Part shown: piece after piece, positions 16,926 through 25,846 of the stretch
How the letters are laid out: each line of letters starts with the position of its first letter
How positions within the stretch are numbered: position 1 is the first letter of the stretch
From: Skermanella sp. TT6
GTDB lineage: Bacteria; Pseudomonadota; Alphaproteobacteria; Azospirillales; Azospirillaceae
Direction of reading: 5' to 3'
DNA length: 64,000 bases
Assembly: GCF_016653635.2 (NCBI RefSeq)
Contig: NZ_CP067420.1
Location: forward strand, 3,693,501 to 3,757,500
The notes under the pieces: model-generated
Database searches by the model: none
The model's input: only the letters and a program-made list of their open reading frames with translations
Told to the model about the DNA's origin: nothing
Made by a program: the position numbers and the translations under genes

Positions 16926-17873
16926 TCAGTGCCGCAGGTCCTCCGCGAACAGGTCGTCGAGGGAGGCCGCGGTCATGGCTCGCCGGAACAGGCGGTCCAT
17001 CGCCTCCGGCTCGGATCCCCGCACGCGATCCTCCAACGCGGCCGGAACCTGCCCGAACCGCATTTCCAAGGCGATCAGGATCGTATCGGCCTTGCCCTTG
17101 GCGAAGCCCTTCTCCTCACCCTGGCGGAGCCATTCCTGTGCAGCGAGCGATATCAATTTCCCCTCCCGATGCGGATCGACCCGACGCGCGACCCTGGACA
17201 GCATGTCCGCCGTGATGGCCGGATAGGTCAGGATCATATAGCGGATCAATTGCTCCTCAAAGGTCGTTCCGCTGCGCAGGGCGGACAGGATCTCCGCCAG
17301 CAGCGCCTCCGGATCGCCGGGACGGAAGACATGCTTGAGCGCCAGCAGCCCGGCGCGGACCTCGCCGTCGGACGACAGCTCCGCGTCGGGTATGGGTCCC
17401 AGGTCGCACAGGATGTATCCCATGTCGCCCGGCACCTGCTTCAGGTCCTCGTCGGCGTCCAGGCAGGCGGTCACCGAGGTCGGCACGTTCCACGGCCCCC
17501 TGCCATGGTAGAACACCATCGGGATGATCGGCGGCAGCCGCAACCTGCCCCGGCCGCCCGCCTCGGCGAAGCGGCGCCAGATCTCCGCCCGGTACCGCAG
17601 CACCTGGATCGGCGTCAGCGGGTCGGGAAAGCTCTTGTGCTCGATCAGGATATAGAGCAGCGCGAAGCCGCCGGCGCGCAGCGCTACGCTGAACAGCCGG
17701 TCGCTCTGGCTCGGGTTCAGCTCCGGATCGACGAAGCTGCCGTCCAGCAGCGTCGGCGGCTCGTCGGCGAGCCGTGCTGCGATGTCCGGCGGCAGGAAGT
17801 CGCGGATCAGGACGCCGGCCCGCACCGGGTCGTCGATCAGGGCGCGGAACAGCGAGTCGTGGACGGCGGACAT
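16926..17873 (-). CDS. Rpn-family recombination-promoting nuclease/putative transposase
   Basis: The 315-residue protein matches PF04754/Rpn: SAVHDSLFRALIDDPVRAG at the N-terminus, FLPPDIAARL, LLDGSFVDPELNPSQSDRLF, then LLYILIEHKSFPDPLTPIQVLRY. The DPEL...EHK residues form the PD-(D/E)XK nuclease core. The C-terminal part has a short Lys/Glu/Gly-rich stretch (RQGEEKGFAKGKADTIL). RpnA-type proteins are DNA endonucleases that promote RecA-independent recombination and can restrict phage. The start is uncertain: ATGs at 17873, 17885 and 17939 are in frame. A second, diverged Rpn gene lies at 60440-61453. Confidence 0.85.
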   Translation of the reverse strand: MSAVHDSLFRALIDDPVRAGVLIRDFLPPDIAARLADEPPTLLDGSFVDPELNPSQSDRLFSVALRAGGFALLYILIEHKSFPDPLTPIQVLRYRAEIWRRFAEAGGRGRLRLPPIIPMVFYHGRGPWNVPTSVTACLDADEDLKQVPGDMGYILCDLGPIPDAELSSDGEVRAGLLALKHVFRPGDPEALLAEILSALRSGTTFEEQLIRYMILTYPAITADMLSRVARRVDPHREGKLISLAAQEWLRQGEEKGFAKGKADTILIALEMRFGQVPAALEDRVRGSEPEAMDRLFRRAMTAASLDDLFAEDLRH

Positions 17874-17967
17874 CGGGCGGCGCATACCATGGCAGGAGAC
17901 GGGCGGCGGATGGAACCCGATTTCCGCCCGCCCGCCCATGCGGCATGATGCCGGCCCTTCCCTCGCC

Positions 17968-19203
17968 CTACTCGGCGGCGGCGCTCAGGAACGGAACCGG
18001 TTCCATCTCGGCCGTCGGCAGGAAGGCACCGTCGCCGACCTCCACGAAACGGTCGGGGCAGAAGCCGTTGAAGTCGGTGCGCAGTTCCAGCGTATAGGCG
18101 CCGGCCTGCCCGATCTCGATATAGTCGCCTTCCCGCACGTCGGCCGCCAGCCGGTACGGGCCCTCCATCACGTCGACCGCGTCGCAGGTCGGCCCGAACA
18201 GGCTGAACTCCCCCAGGTTCTCCTCCAGCACCTCGACGCGGTCCCCGACAGGCCGCAGCACGCGCATGGGAAAGCGCAGCCCGGCATATTTCAGGTCGGA
18301 CAGGCTGCCGTAGACGCCGTCGTTGATGTACAGGAAGTTGTCGCGCCGAAGCTCCACCCGGACCACCAGCGACGCGCCCGCGGCGACCAGCGCCCGGCCG
18401 GGCTCGCACCACAGCTCGCACTCCGCCGGAAGCTCCATCCCGGCCAGCCCGGCCCGGATCGCGGCGACATAGTCCTCCAGCGGCGGCGGGTGCAGGCCGA
18501 CATAGGCGACGGGAAAGCCGCCGCCCACGTCGATCACGCTCAACGGCACCCCGGCAAGGTCGAGCGTGTGCGCCGCGAGCCGCAGGGCCGCCGTGTAGGA
18601 CCCCGGTGTCAGGCACTGCGAGCCGACATGGAAAGACAGGCCGACCCTGCGTCCCGCCCCGTAAGCCTGCCTCAGCAAGGCCGCGGCCTGGGCCGGCGAC
18701 GCCCCGAACTTGCCGCCCAGGTCATAGACCGCGGCGCCGCGCGCCGTCGCGAGCCGGACGACGATCACCGCGTCGGCGGCCCCGCCCGTCTCCACCATGA
18801 CCTTCGCCAGTTCGTCGGCATGGTCGACCACGAAGTGCCGGACGCCGTGCTGCCCGTAGGCCGCGCGGATGCCGCCCCGCTGCTTGACCGGATGCATGAA
18901 ATAGGACGTGGTGTCGGCGAACCGCTCGGCGACGACCGAGATCTCGGGCAGCGACGCGGTGTCGAAGTGGCGGATGCCGCCCTCGTGCAGGGCATCGAGG
19001 AACGCCGGCTCCGCGTTGCACTTCACCGCGTAGAGCACCTTGCCGGGGAATGTCTCGACGAAATGCCGGGCCGCCTCCCTCAGGACGTGCGGGCGGATGC
19101 AATAGACCGGCTGTTCCGGCCGAAGCGCCGCGACCATCGCGGCCGCATCCGCATAAGCGGCATGCTCGTGAGCGGCAAGGGGAGCGGTGAAGGGCAAAGA
19201 CAT
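17968..19203 (-). CDS. Type III PLP-dependent decarboxylase (ornithine/lysine family)
   Basis: The 411-residue alanine-racemase-fold decarboxylase would convert ornithine (or lysine/diaminopimelate) to a diamine. Lys61 in VLYAVKCNAEP is the PLP Schiff-base residue. H192 in FHVGSQC stacks on the cofactor, IDVGGGFP binds the phosphate, and CEPGR is at 266-270. Cys340 in GPTCDAVDVM is the catalytic cysteine from the partner subunit. Length fits the bacterial ornithine decarboxylase group. ATGs at 19203 and 19218 are both possible starts. A divergent aldehyde dehydrogenase is a plausible downstream partner in diamine catabolism, but that link is inference. Confidence 0.88.
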   Translation of the reverse strand: MSLPFTAPLAAHEHAAYADAAAMVAALRPEQPVYCIRPHVLREAARHFVETFPGKVLYAVKCNAEPAFLDALHEGGIRHFDTASLPEISVVAERFADTTSYFMHPVKQRGGIRAAYGQHGVRHFVVDHADELAKVMVETGGAADAVIVVRLATARGAAVYDLGGKFGASPAQAAALLRQAYGAGRRVGLSFHVGSQCLTPGSYTAALRLAAHTLDLAGVPLSVIDVGGGFPVAYVGLHPPPLEDYVAAIRAGLAGMELPAECELWCEPGRALVAAGASLVVRVELRRDNFLYINDGVYGSLSDLKYAGLRFPMRVLRPVGDRVEVLEENLGEFSLFGPTCDAVDVMEGPYRLAADVREGDYIEIGQAGAYTLELRTDFNGFCPDRFVEVGDGAFLPTAEMEPVPFLSAAAE

Positions 19204-19549
19204 AGGCGCGCGTTCCATCGTTCTGGATGTACTGGGGAAATGCACTGTCGATGACGGAAAGAGCCGACCGTCACCTGCCTCGCCCGCCACGGGAGCGATA
19301 TTGATCGCTTTATGATTTTTCCAGGGTAAAGACTCAGTTAATGCAGCGCCTCCGCGGGATTTATACTTCATTTTACGGATAAGCCGAAGCTTCTCTTCGG
19401 CATAGCCCCGCTTGACAGCCGTGCCCCCCATGCTGCAATGCAGCCGTTCCCGCGAGCCCCGCCGGGTGCTACAACGACGCCATGCCGCCGGCCGCTCGCC
19501 GCCCCTTGGCGAAGGCGCGGCAAGGCCAAGAAAATCAGGAGGATCGATC
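19204..19549. promoter_or_regulatory. Divergent intergenic region, decarboxylase / aldehyde dehydrogenase
   Basis: This 346-bp gap holds both divergent promoters. It is more AT-rich at about 19300-19385. A small hairpin (CCGAAG..CTTCGG) lies at 19384-19400. AGGAGG at 19537-19542 is the ribosome site for the GTG at 19550. No recognisable operator or gene is seen. Confidence 0.45.
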
Positions 19550-21049
19550 GTGGCGCCGCAAACCCTCACCCTCACCCTGGACCCCCACGCGCTGGCGCGG
19601 GAGCTGTCGGGCAAGCTGCTGATCGACGGGGAACTGGTGCCCGCGCGCTCCGGCAGGACCTTCGCCGTGGTCAATCCCGCGACCGGCGCCACCATCGCGG
19701 ACGCGGCGGAGGGCGAGGCGATCGACGTGGACGTCGCGGTCCAGTCGGCCCATGCCGCGCAGAAGCCCTGGTCGAAGCTGACCGCGCGCGAGCGCGGCCG
19801 TCTGGTCACCGAATGCGGCCGCCGCCTGACCGAGCATGCCGAGGAGCTGGCCCGCTTGGTGGCGCTGGAGACCGGCAAGGCGCTGCGCACCGAGAGCCGG
19901 GTCGAGTCCGGCGTGCTGGCCGACGCCTTCGTCTTCTACGGCGGCCTGGGCTCCGAGCTGAAGGGCGAATCCGTTCCCTTCAATCCGAAGATGCTGACCG
20001 TCACCCAGCGCGACCCGATCGGCGTGATCGGCGCCATCATCCCGTGGAACGTCCCGATGATGCTGATGGCGCTGAAGATCGCGCCGGCGCTGGTCGCGGG
20101 CAACACGGTGGTGGTCAAGTCGGCGGAGGAGGCGCCGCTGGCCGTGCTGCGCACCTGCCAGATCATGAACACGATCCTGCCCAAGGGCGTCTTCAACATC
20201 CTGTCCGGCCAGGGGCCGGAATGCGGCGGGCCGCTGGTCGCCCACCCCAAGGTCGGCAAGGTCACCTTCACCGGCTCGGTGGAGACCGGCAGGATCATCT
20301 ACCGGGCGGCGGCCGAAAAGCTGATCCCGGTCACGCTGGAGCTGGGCGGCAAGAGCCCCATGATCGTGATGGGCGACGCCGATCTGGACAAGGCGATCGA
20401 CGGCGCCGTCGCCGGCATGCGCTTCACCCGCCAGGGGCAGAGCTGCACGGCGGCTAGCCGCATCTTCGTCCATGACAGCGTCCACGACGAATTCGTCGGC
20501 CGCCTGAAGGCCCGCGTCGACGCGATGAAGATGGGCGACCCGCTGGACGAGGCGACCGACATCGGCACCATCGTGTCGCCCCAGCAGTTCGAGAAGGTGA
20601 ACTCCTACATCGAGCTCGGCACCGCGACCCCCGGCGCCACCGCGCACGCCTGCTCGGCCATGCCGGACGACCCCAAGCTCGCCAAGGGCCTGTTCGTCCG
20701 CCCCGTCATCTTCACCGGCCTCGGCAACGACAGCCGGCTGGCGCGGGAGGAGATCTTCGGCCCGGTCACCTGCATCATCCGCTTCACCGACTACGACAGC
20801 GCGATCGAGCAGGCCAACGACAGCGAGTACGGGCTGGCCGCCACCATCTGGACCCGCGACCTGCGCACCGCGCTGGACGCCACCCAGCGGCTGGAGGCCG
20901 GCTTCGTCCAGGTCAACCAGAACCTCGTGGTCCAGCCCGGCCTCAGCTACGGCGGCGTCAAGCATTCCGGCCTCGGCAAGGAGGCTTCCCTCGAGGCGAT
21001 GCTGGAACATTTCACCCACAAGAAGACGATCATCCTGAACATGGTCTGA
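19550..21049 (+). CDS. NAD(P)-dependent aldehyde dehydrogenase
   Basis: The 499-residue ALDH-superfamily enzyme oxidises an aldehyde to the acid. The catalytic Glu264 (VTLELGGKSP) and nucleophile Cys299 (GQSCTAASR) are present with normal spacing. Cofactor-binding segments PWNVPMMLMALKIAPAL and FTGSVETGRIIY are visible, and the C-terminal REEIFGPV and SGLGKEAS motifs complete the fold. A GTG start at 19550 is chosen because AGGAGG lies 8 bases upstream; an upstream ATG at 19412 would add a non-ALDH leader. Substrate is unknown; the divergent diamine-forming decarboxylase suggests an aminoaldehyde, as inference. Confidence 0.9.
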   Translation: MAPQTLTLTLDPHALARELSGKLLIDGELVPARSGRTFAVVNPATGATIADAAEGEAIDVDVAVQSAHAAQKPWSKLTARERGRLVTECGRRLTEHAEELARLVALETGKALRTESRVESGVLADAFVFYGGLGSELKGESVPFNPKMLTVTQRDPIGVIGAIIPWNVPMMLMALKIAPALVAGNTVVVKSAEEAPLAVLRTCQIMNTILPKGVFNILSGQGPECGGPLVAHPKVGKVTFTGSVETGRIIYRAAAEKLIPVTLELGGKSPMIVMGDADLDKAIDGAVAGMRFTRQGQSCTAASRIFVHDSVHDEFVGRLKARVDAMKMGDPLDEATDIGTIVSPQQFEKVNSYIELGTATPGATAHACSAMPDDPKLAKGLFVRPVIFTGLGNDSRLAREEIFGPVTCIIRFTDYDSAIEQANDSEYGLAATIWTRDLRTALDATQRLEAGFVQVNQNLVVQPGLSYGGVKHSGLGKEASLEAMLEHFTHKKTIILNMV

Positions 21050-21065
21050 GGCGGGGAAGGCGGCG

Positions 21066-23447
21066 ATGCGGCGGTTACGGCGGACGATCCTGGCAATCCT
21101 GGCGATCGCCGCCGCCGTCCCGCTGCTCGGCGTTCCGGCCGCTTGGCTGTGGCTCCGCTCCGGCCTGCCCGACCTGGAAGGCACCGTCTCCCTGCCCGGA
21201 CTCGTGGCGAAGGTGGAGATCGCGCGCGACGCCAACGCGGTCCCCCACATCTTCGCGCAGACCCAGGAGGACGCCTATTTCGCCCTGGGCTACGTCCATG
21301 CCCAGGACCGCCTGTGGCAGATGGACCTGAACCGCCGGATCGGCGCCGGGCGGCTGTCCGAGCTGATCGGGGCCGGCGGCCTCCGCTACGACAAGCTGAT
21401 GCGGACCCTGGGATTCTACCGCGACGCCGAGGCCAGCGTCCGCGCCCTGGCGCCGGAGGTGCGGATGGCGCTGGAAGCCTATGCCGCCGGGGTGAACGCC
21501 TGGCTCGCCAACCGGAGCGGCCCCCTCCCGATCGAGTTCCAGGTCCTCCGCTACGAGCCGGAACCCTGGCGTCCGGCGGACAGCATCGTCTGGGGCAAGC
21601 TGATGGCGCTCCAGCTCAGCGGCAACTACACCGAGGAACTGCTGCGCGCCCGGATGATGCAGCGCCTGCCGCCCGACCGGATCCGCGACCTGTTCCCCGA
21701 CTATCCCGCTTCCGCCCCGGTCACCCTGACCGCCGGCCTGCCCGACCTGGATCTCGACCGGCTGGCCGCCGCCCTGCCCCCGCCGCTCGGCCCCGCGACC
21801 GCGTCGAACGAGTGGGTCGTCGCGGGCGATCGGACAGGCACCGGCCTGCCGGTGCTGGCCAACGACCCTCACCTCCAGCTCGGCGCCCCGATCCTGTGGT
21901 ACCTGGCCCGGATCGAGGCGCCCGGCTTCTCGGTCACCGGGGCTACCGTTCCCGGCGTGCCGTTCCACCTGCTCGGCCGCAACGACCGCATCTCCTGGGG
22001 CTTCACCACCACCGGGGGAGACGTGCAGGACCTCTTCGTCGAGCGGCTCGATCCCGCCGATCCTTCCCGGTACCTGACGCCCGACGGCCCCGAACCCTTC
22101 GCCCGGCGCGACGAGACCATCCGGGTCAAGGACGCGCCGGACGAGACGCTGACCGTCCGCACCACCCGGCACGGCCCCGTGCTGTCCGACATCGACCCGG
22201 ACGCCCTCGGCGCCGCCCCGGAAGGGCACGTCGTCGCCCTGGCCTTCACCGGCCTCAGCGACCGCGACACCACGCCCGAAGCGCTCTACCGCCTCGCCCG
22301 GGCACCCGACTGGGAAGGCTTCAAGGCGGCGCTCCGGCACTTCCAGGCGCCGCTCCAGAACATCGTCTACGCCGACATCCAGGGCAATATCGGCTTCTAC
22401 ACCCCGGGGCTGGTCCCGATCCGCCGCAAGGGCGACGGCAGCCTGCCGGTCCCCGGCTGGACCGGCGAGTACGGCTGGACCGGCGCCGTCCCGTTCGACC
22501 AGATGCCGCAGTCGTTCAACCCGCCGGCCGGGCGGATCGTCAATGCCAACAACCGCATCGTCGGCCCGGACTATCCGCACTTCCTGACCAACCGTTGGGA
22601 CGACTGGTACCGCGCCGCGCGGATCGAGCAGGTCCTCGGGTCCGGCCGGCGCCACGACGTGGACGCGGCGGAAGACCTGCTGATGGACAACGTCTCCGTC
22701 GCGGCGCTCGAGCTCCTGCCGGAGATGCTGCGGATCGACCCTTCCTCGTCCCAGGCCCGGACCGCGCTCGACCTGCTGCGCGCCTGGGACGGCACCCTGA
22801 CGCGCGACCGGCCCGAACCGCTGATCTTCGAATGGTGGCTGCGCGACCTGCACCGGGCGCTCTACGCCGACGAGCTTGGCGACCTGTTCGCCGACGTCTG
22901 GTCCTCCTCGCCCCGCCTCGTCATCCACATGCTCCGCACCGCGCGGCGCTGGTGCGACGACGTCACCACGCCGGACCGGACGGAGAGCTGCCCCGACGTC
23001 CTGGCCGCCTCGCTCGACCGGACCCTCGCGGAGCTGGCCGAACGCCACGGGGATGACCCCGCCGCCTGGCGCTGGGGCCTGGAGCACCGGGCTCCGCTCG
23101 GCCATCAGGTGCTCAGCCGGGTGCCGGTTCTCAAGGACCTGTTCGACATCGGGATCGAGACCGACGGCGGCAACCAGACCGTCAACCGCGGCGGCAGCGC
23201 GATCCGCAACGCCGAGACCCCGTTCGCCCATATCCACGGCGCCGGCTACCGGGCGGTCTACGACATGTCCGACCCGCAGAACTCCCGGTACATGATCGCT
23301 ACCGGCCAGTCCGGCAACCCGCTGTCGCCCCATTACGGCGACCTGGTGGAACGCTGGCGCGACGGCGAGCATTTCACCATCGGCGGTTCGCTGGACGCGG
23401 TCGCGGCCGACGGCCTCGGCCGCCTGACCCTGGTCCCCCCACCCTGA
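21066..23447 (+). CDS. Penicillin acylase-family N-terminal nucleophile hydrolase
   Basis: The 793-residue precursor starts with a basic segment and a membrane/signal helix (LAILAIAAAVPLLGVPAAWLWL), pointing to periplasmic export or anchoring. Alpha-chain motifs VPHIFAQTQEDAYFALGYVHAQDRLWQMD near residues 59-87 are typical. Autoproteolysis would expose Ser247 in ATASNEWVVAG as the nucleophile. GRNDRISWGFTTTGGDVQDL follows, and the beta-chain Asn region near VNANNRIVGPDYP fits the family. Members hydrolyse amide bonds in beta-lactams or acyl-homoserine lactones; the substrate cannot be read from sequence. It starts 16 bases after the ALDH stop, so cotranscription is likely. Confidence 0.88.
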   Translation: MRRLRRTILAILAIAAAVPLLGVPAAWLWLRSGLPDLEGTVSLPGLVAKVEIARDANAVPHIFAQTQEDAYFALGYVHAQDRLWQMDLNRRIGAGRLSELIGAGGLRYDKLMRTLGFYRDAEASVRALAPEVRMALEAYAAGVNAWLANRSGPLPIEFQVLRYEPEPWRPADSIVWGKLMALQLSGNYTEELLRARMMQRLPPDRIRDLFPDYPASAPVTLTAGLPDLDLDRLAAALPPPLGPATASNEWVVAGDRTGTGLPVLANDPHLQLGAPILWYLARIEAPGFSVTGATVPGVPFHLLGRNDRISWGFTTTGGDVQDLFVERLDPADPSRYLTPDGPEPFARRDETIRVKDAPDETLTVRTTRHGPVLSDIDPDALGAAPEGHVVALAFTGLSDRDTTPEALYRLARAPDWEGFKAALRHFQAPLQNIVYADIQGNIGFYTPGLVPIRRKGDGSLPVPGWTGEYGWTGAVPFDQMPQSFNPPAGRIVNANNRIVGPDYPHFLTNRWDDWYRAARIEQVLGSGRRHDVDAAEDLLMDNVSVAALELLPEMLRIDPSSSQARTALDLLRAWDGTLTRDRPEPLIFEWWLRDLHRALYADELGDLFADVWSSSPRLVIHMLRTARRWCDDVTTPDRTESCPDVLAASLDRTLAELAERHGDDPAAWRWGLEHRAPLGHQVLSRVPVLKDLFDIGIETDGGNQTVNRGGSAIRNAETPFAHIHGAGYRAVYDMSDPQNSRYMIATGQSGNPLSPHYGDLVERWRDGEHFTIGGSLDAVAADGLGRLTLVPPP

Positions 23448-23486
23448 GGCCCCCGCCCTGACCCACCCAAATCGGAGCACCCGCCC

Positions 23487-24701
23487 ATGACCATCGCCCT
23501 CGACGATATCCGGCGCGCGGCGGCGGTCCTGGCCGGCGAGCTTCCGGTCACGCCGACCGTCGCGGCCCGGCGCCTGTCCGAGCAGACCGGCACCCGCCTG
23601 TTCCTGAAGCTGGAGAGCCTGCACCACACCGGCTCCTTCAAGGAGCGCGGCGCCCTGGCCAAGCTGCGCAGCCTGGACGAGGCGGCGGCCCGCCAGGGGG
23701 TCATCGCCATGTCGGCCGGCAACCACGCCCAGGGCGTGGCCTGTCACGCGACCCGGCTGGGCATCCCCGCCACCATCGTGATGCCGGCGCAGACGCCCTT
23801 CACCAAGGTGGAGCGGACCGAGGCCTACGGCGCCCGCGTCCTGCTGCACGGCGAGACCCTGAGCGACGCCGAGGCTTTCGCCCACGACATCGCCGCCCGC
23901 GACGGCCTGACCTTCGTGCATCCCTACGACGACCCGCTGATCATCGCCGGCCAGGGCACCGTGGCGCTGGAGATGCTGGACGCCGTTCCCGACCTGGAGG
24001 TGCTGGTGGTGCCGATCGGCGGCGGCGGCCTGATCGCCGGCATGGCCACGGCCGCCAAGGCGCTGAAGCCCCGCATCGAGGTGATCGGCGTCGAGGCCGG
24101 GATGTACCCCTCCATGAAGCAGACCCTGGCGGGCGAACCCGTCGCCTGCTCCGGCGCCACCATCGCGGAGGGCATCGCCGTCAAGGCGCCCGGCCAACTC
24201 ACCCGGGAGATCGTCCGCGACCTGGTAGACGACATCGTCCTGGTCGGCGAGGAGTGCCTGGAGCGCGCGGTCTACACCCTGGTCACCGAACAGAAGCTGG
24301 TGGTCGAGGGGGCCGGCGCCGCCGGCGTCGCGGCCCTGCTCGACGACCCGGCGCGTTTCAGGGGCCGGACCGTCGGCACCGTGATCTGCGGCGGCAACAT
24401 CGACGCCCGCGTGCTCGCCTCGATCCTGATGCGCGGGCTGGTCCGCCAGCGCCGGGTCGTGCGGCTGCGCATCGGCCTCAGCGACGCGCCCGGCGCGCTC
24501 GCCAAGGTGGCCCAGTTCCTGGGCGACGCCGGGGGCAACATCGTGGAGGTCTACCACCAGCGCCTGTTCCACAACGTCCCGGTCAAGATGGCCGACATAG
24601 ACGTGGTCCTGGAAACCCGCGACCCCGACCATGTCGACGCGATCATCGCGAAGCTGCGCGAAGCCGGCTATCCCGCCGAGCTGATGGACGACGTGTCGTG
24701 A
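23487..24701 (+). CDS. Threonine ammonia-lyase (ACT-domain, catabolic-type)
   Basis: The 404-residue PLP enzyme deaminates threonine (or serine) to 2-oxobutyrate and ammonia. Lys52 in HTGSFKERGA is the cofactor lysine. SAGNHAQGVA is near residue 75, the phosphate loop PIGGGGLIAGMA near 175, and a C-terminal ACT-like domain begins near residue 330 (RLRIGLSDAPGALAKVAQFLG). The single short ACT domain distinguishes it from the long biosynthetic IlvA with two. It follows the acylase by 39 bases with CGGAGCA as ribosome site. Confidence 0.93.
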   Translation: MTIALDDIRRAAAVLAGELPVTPTVAARRLSEQTGTRLFLKLESLHHTGSFKERGALAKLRSLDEAAARQGVIAMSAGNHAQGVACHATRLGIPATIVMPAQTPFTKVERTEAYGARVLLHGETLSDAEAFAHDIAARDGLTFVHPYDDPLIIAGQGTVALEMLDAVPDLEVLVVPIGGGGLIAGMATAAKALKPRIEVIGVEAGMYPSMKQTLAGEPVACSGATIAEGIAVKAPGQLTREIVRDLVDDIVLVGEECLERAVYTLVTEQKLVVEGAGAAGVAALLDDPARFRGRTVGTVICGGNIDARVLASILMRGLVRQRRVVRLRIGLSDAPGALAKVAQFLGDAGGNIVEVYHQRLFHNVPVKMADIDVVLETRDPDHVDAIIAKLREAGYPAELMDDVS

Positions 24702-24735
24702 CGGAACGGGCGGCCCGATCGCGCCTCGCCGGCGG

Positions 24736-24791
24736 GCCGTAAGTCCCTGGAGAAAAGCGAGCGCCGGCTGCCGGCGCTTCCGACCTACGGC
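24736..24791. repeat. Short palindromic repeat with GCCGTA.GTC edges
   Basis: The left edge GCCGTAAGTCC (24736-24746) pairs imperfectly with the right edge CGACCTACGGC (24781-24791). An inner hairpin GCGCCGGCTGCCGGCGC lies at 24761-24777. The edges resemble the element at 12045-12143, suggesting a related family. It lies between the threonine ammonia-lyase and Crp/Fnr genes and may also terminate transcription. Confidence 0.55.
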
Positions 24792-24894
24792 GACGCGACC
24801 TTATCGAACGCTCCCCCAACTTGTCCCAGCCCGAATCCCCGCGCCACCCGTTGAAGGTATGGAACTCTCCTTGTTCCGACCCGGAGGCAGCAGA

Positions 24895-25587
24895 ATGGAA
24901 AGCCGCAATCACATCCTGAAACTCCTCTCGCCGGAGGAGGAGGCGCTGGTCCGGCCCCACCTGGAGCCCGTCAAGCTCCCGCACAAGATGACCGTCGTTC
25001 ATCCCGACGAGGTCATCACGCATGTCTTCTTCATCGAGCACGGCTGCGCCTCCCTGATCAATACCCTGCCCGACGGCGGCGCGGTCGAGGTGGGGACGAT
25101 CGGGAACGAGGGAATGGTCGGCACGCCCGTCCTCCTGGAATCCGACCGGATGCCCATGCAGTGCGACATGCAGATCCCGGGCGACGGCTGGCGGATGCCG
25201 GCGCAGGCGCTGAGGACGGCGGTCCGCCGGAGCGACACGCTGCGCGCCAAGCTCCTGCGGTTCGCCCAGGGGCACTTCAACCAGGTGGCCCAGACCGCGG
25301 CCTGCAACCGCCTCCACACCATCGACGAGCGCTGCGCCCGCTGGCTTCTGATGACCCGCGACCGGGCCGGCGACGATTTCCCGCTGACGCAGGAATATCT
25401 CGCCATCATGCTCGGCGTGCGGCGGGCCGGGGTGACCGTCACCGCGAACCTCCTCCAGAAGGCGGGTTTCATCCGCTACACGCGCGGGCACATCACGATC
25501 GTCGACCCGGCCGGGCTGGAAGAGGTCGCCTGCGACTGCTATCGGATCATCCGGGACGAATTCAGGCGTCTCGGCCCGGAAAACTAG
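24895..25587 (+). CDS. Crp/Fnr-family transcriptional regulator
   Basis: The 230-residue regulator has an N-terminal cyclic-nucleotide-binding beta-roll (PHLEPVKLPHKMTVVHPDEV through GTIGNEGMVGTPVLLE) and a C-terminal winged helix with LTQEYLAIMLGVRRAGVTVTANLLQKAGFIRYTRG as the recognition helix region. No N-terminal Fnr-type cysteine cluster is present, so it is not an oxygen-sensing Fnr. The cAMP-contact Arg-Ser pair is not obvious, so the ligand is unknown. GGAGG lies upstream of the ATG at 24895. Its 3' end overlaps a convergent small gene by 26 bases. Confidence 0.88.
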   Translation: MESRNHILKLLSPEEEALVRPHLEPVKLPHKMTVVHPDEVITHVFFIEHGCASLINTLPDGGAVEVGTIGNEGMVGTPVLLESDRMPMQCDMQIPGDGWRMPAQALRTAVRRSDTLRAKLLRFAQGHFNQVAQTAACNRLHTIDERCARWLLMTRDRAGDDFPLTQEYLAIMLGVRRAGVTVTANLLQKAGFIRYTRGHITIVDPAGLEEVACDCYRIIRDEFRRLGPEN

Positions 25588-25768
25588 GCGCCGCGATCGG
25601 CTCCGGGTCCTCCTCGCCGGCGACGGACAGGGAGCCGCCCTCCTCAACCTCGATCTCGTCCTTCGCCTGCTGCCAGTGCCGGTCGCTCCGGCCCTCCGGG
25701 CGGCCCTCGCGGATCCAGATCTCGTGGGCGCGCTGCCGCACCCGCTCCTCGCGGTCGTCGGTATCCAT
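25562..25768 (-). CDS. DUF2934-domain small protein
   Basis: This 68-residue protein carries the DUF2934 pattern: REERVRQRAHEIWIREGRPE followed by GRSDRHWQQAKDEIE. The family is common in alphaproteobacteria, often as short stand-alone proteins, with no known function. It has an acidic, Pro-rich tail. Its 3' end overlaps the convergent Crp/Fnr gene by 26 bases. Confidence 0.8.
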   Translation of the reverse strand: MDTDDREERVRQRAHEIWIREGRPEGRSDRHWQQAKDEIEVEEGGSLSVAGEEDPEPIAAPSFPGRDA

Positions 25769-25846
25769 GGCGTCGATCCTTCCTGCCGGGCGCCTCCGTC
25801 CGACTGGAACGCGCGGGGCGGCAGGAAGGATCCGCCGGGCGGACGG

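Noticed and set aside
21075-24632. An 1185-codon minus-strand open frame
   Set aside because: It is antisense to the acylase and threonine ammonia-lyase genes, both with intact catalytic motifs.
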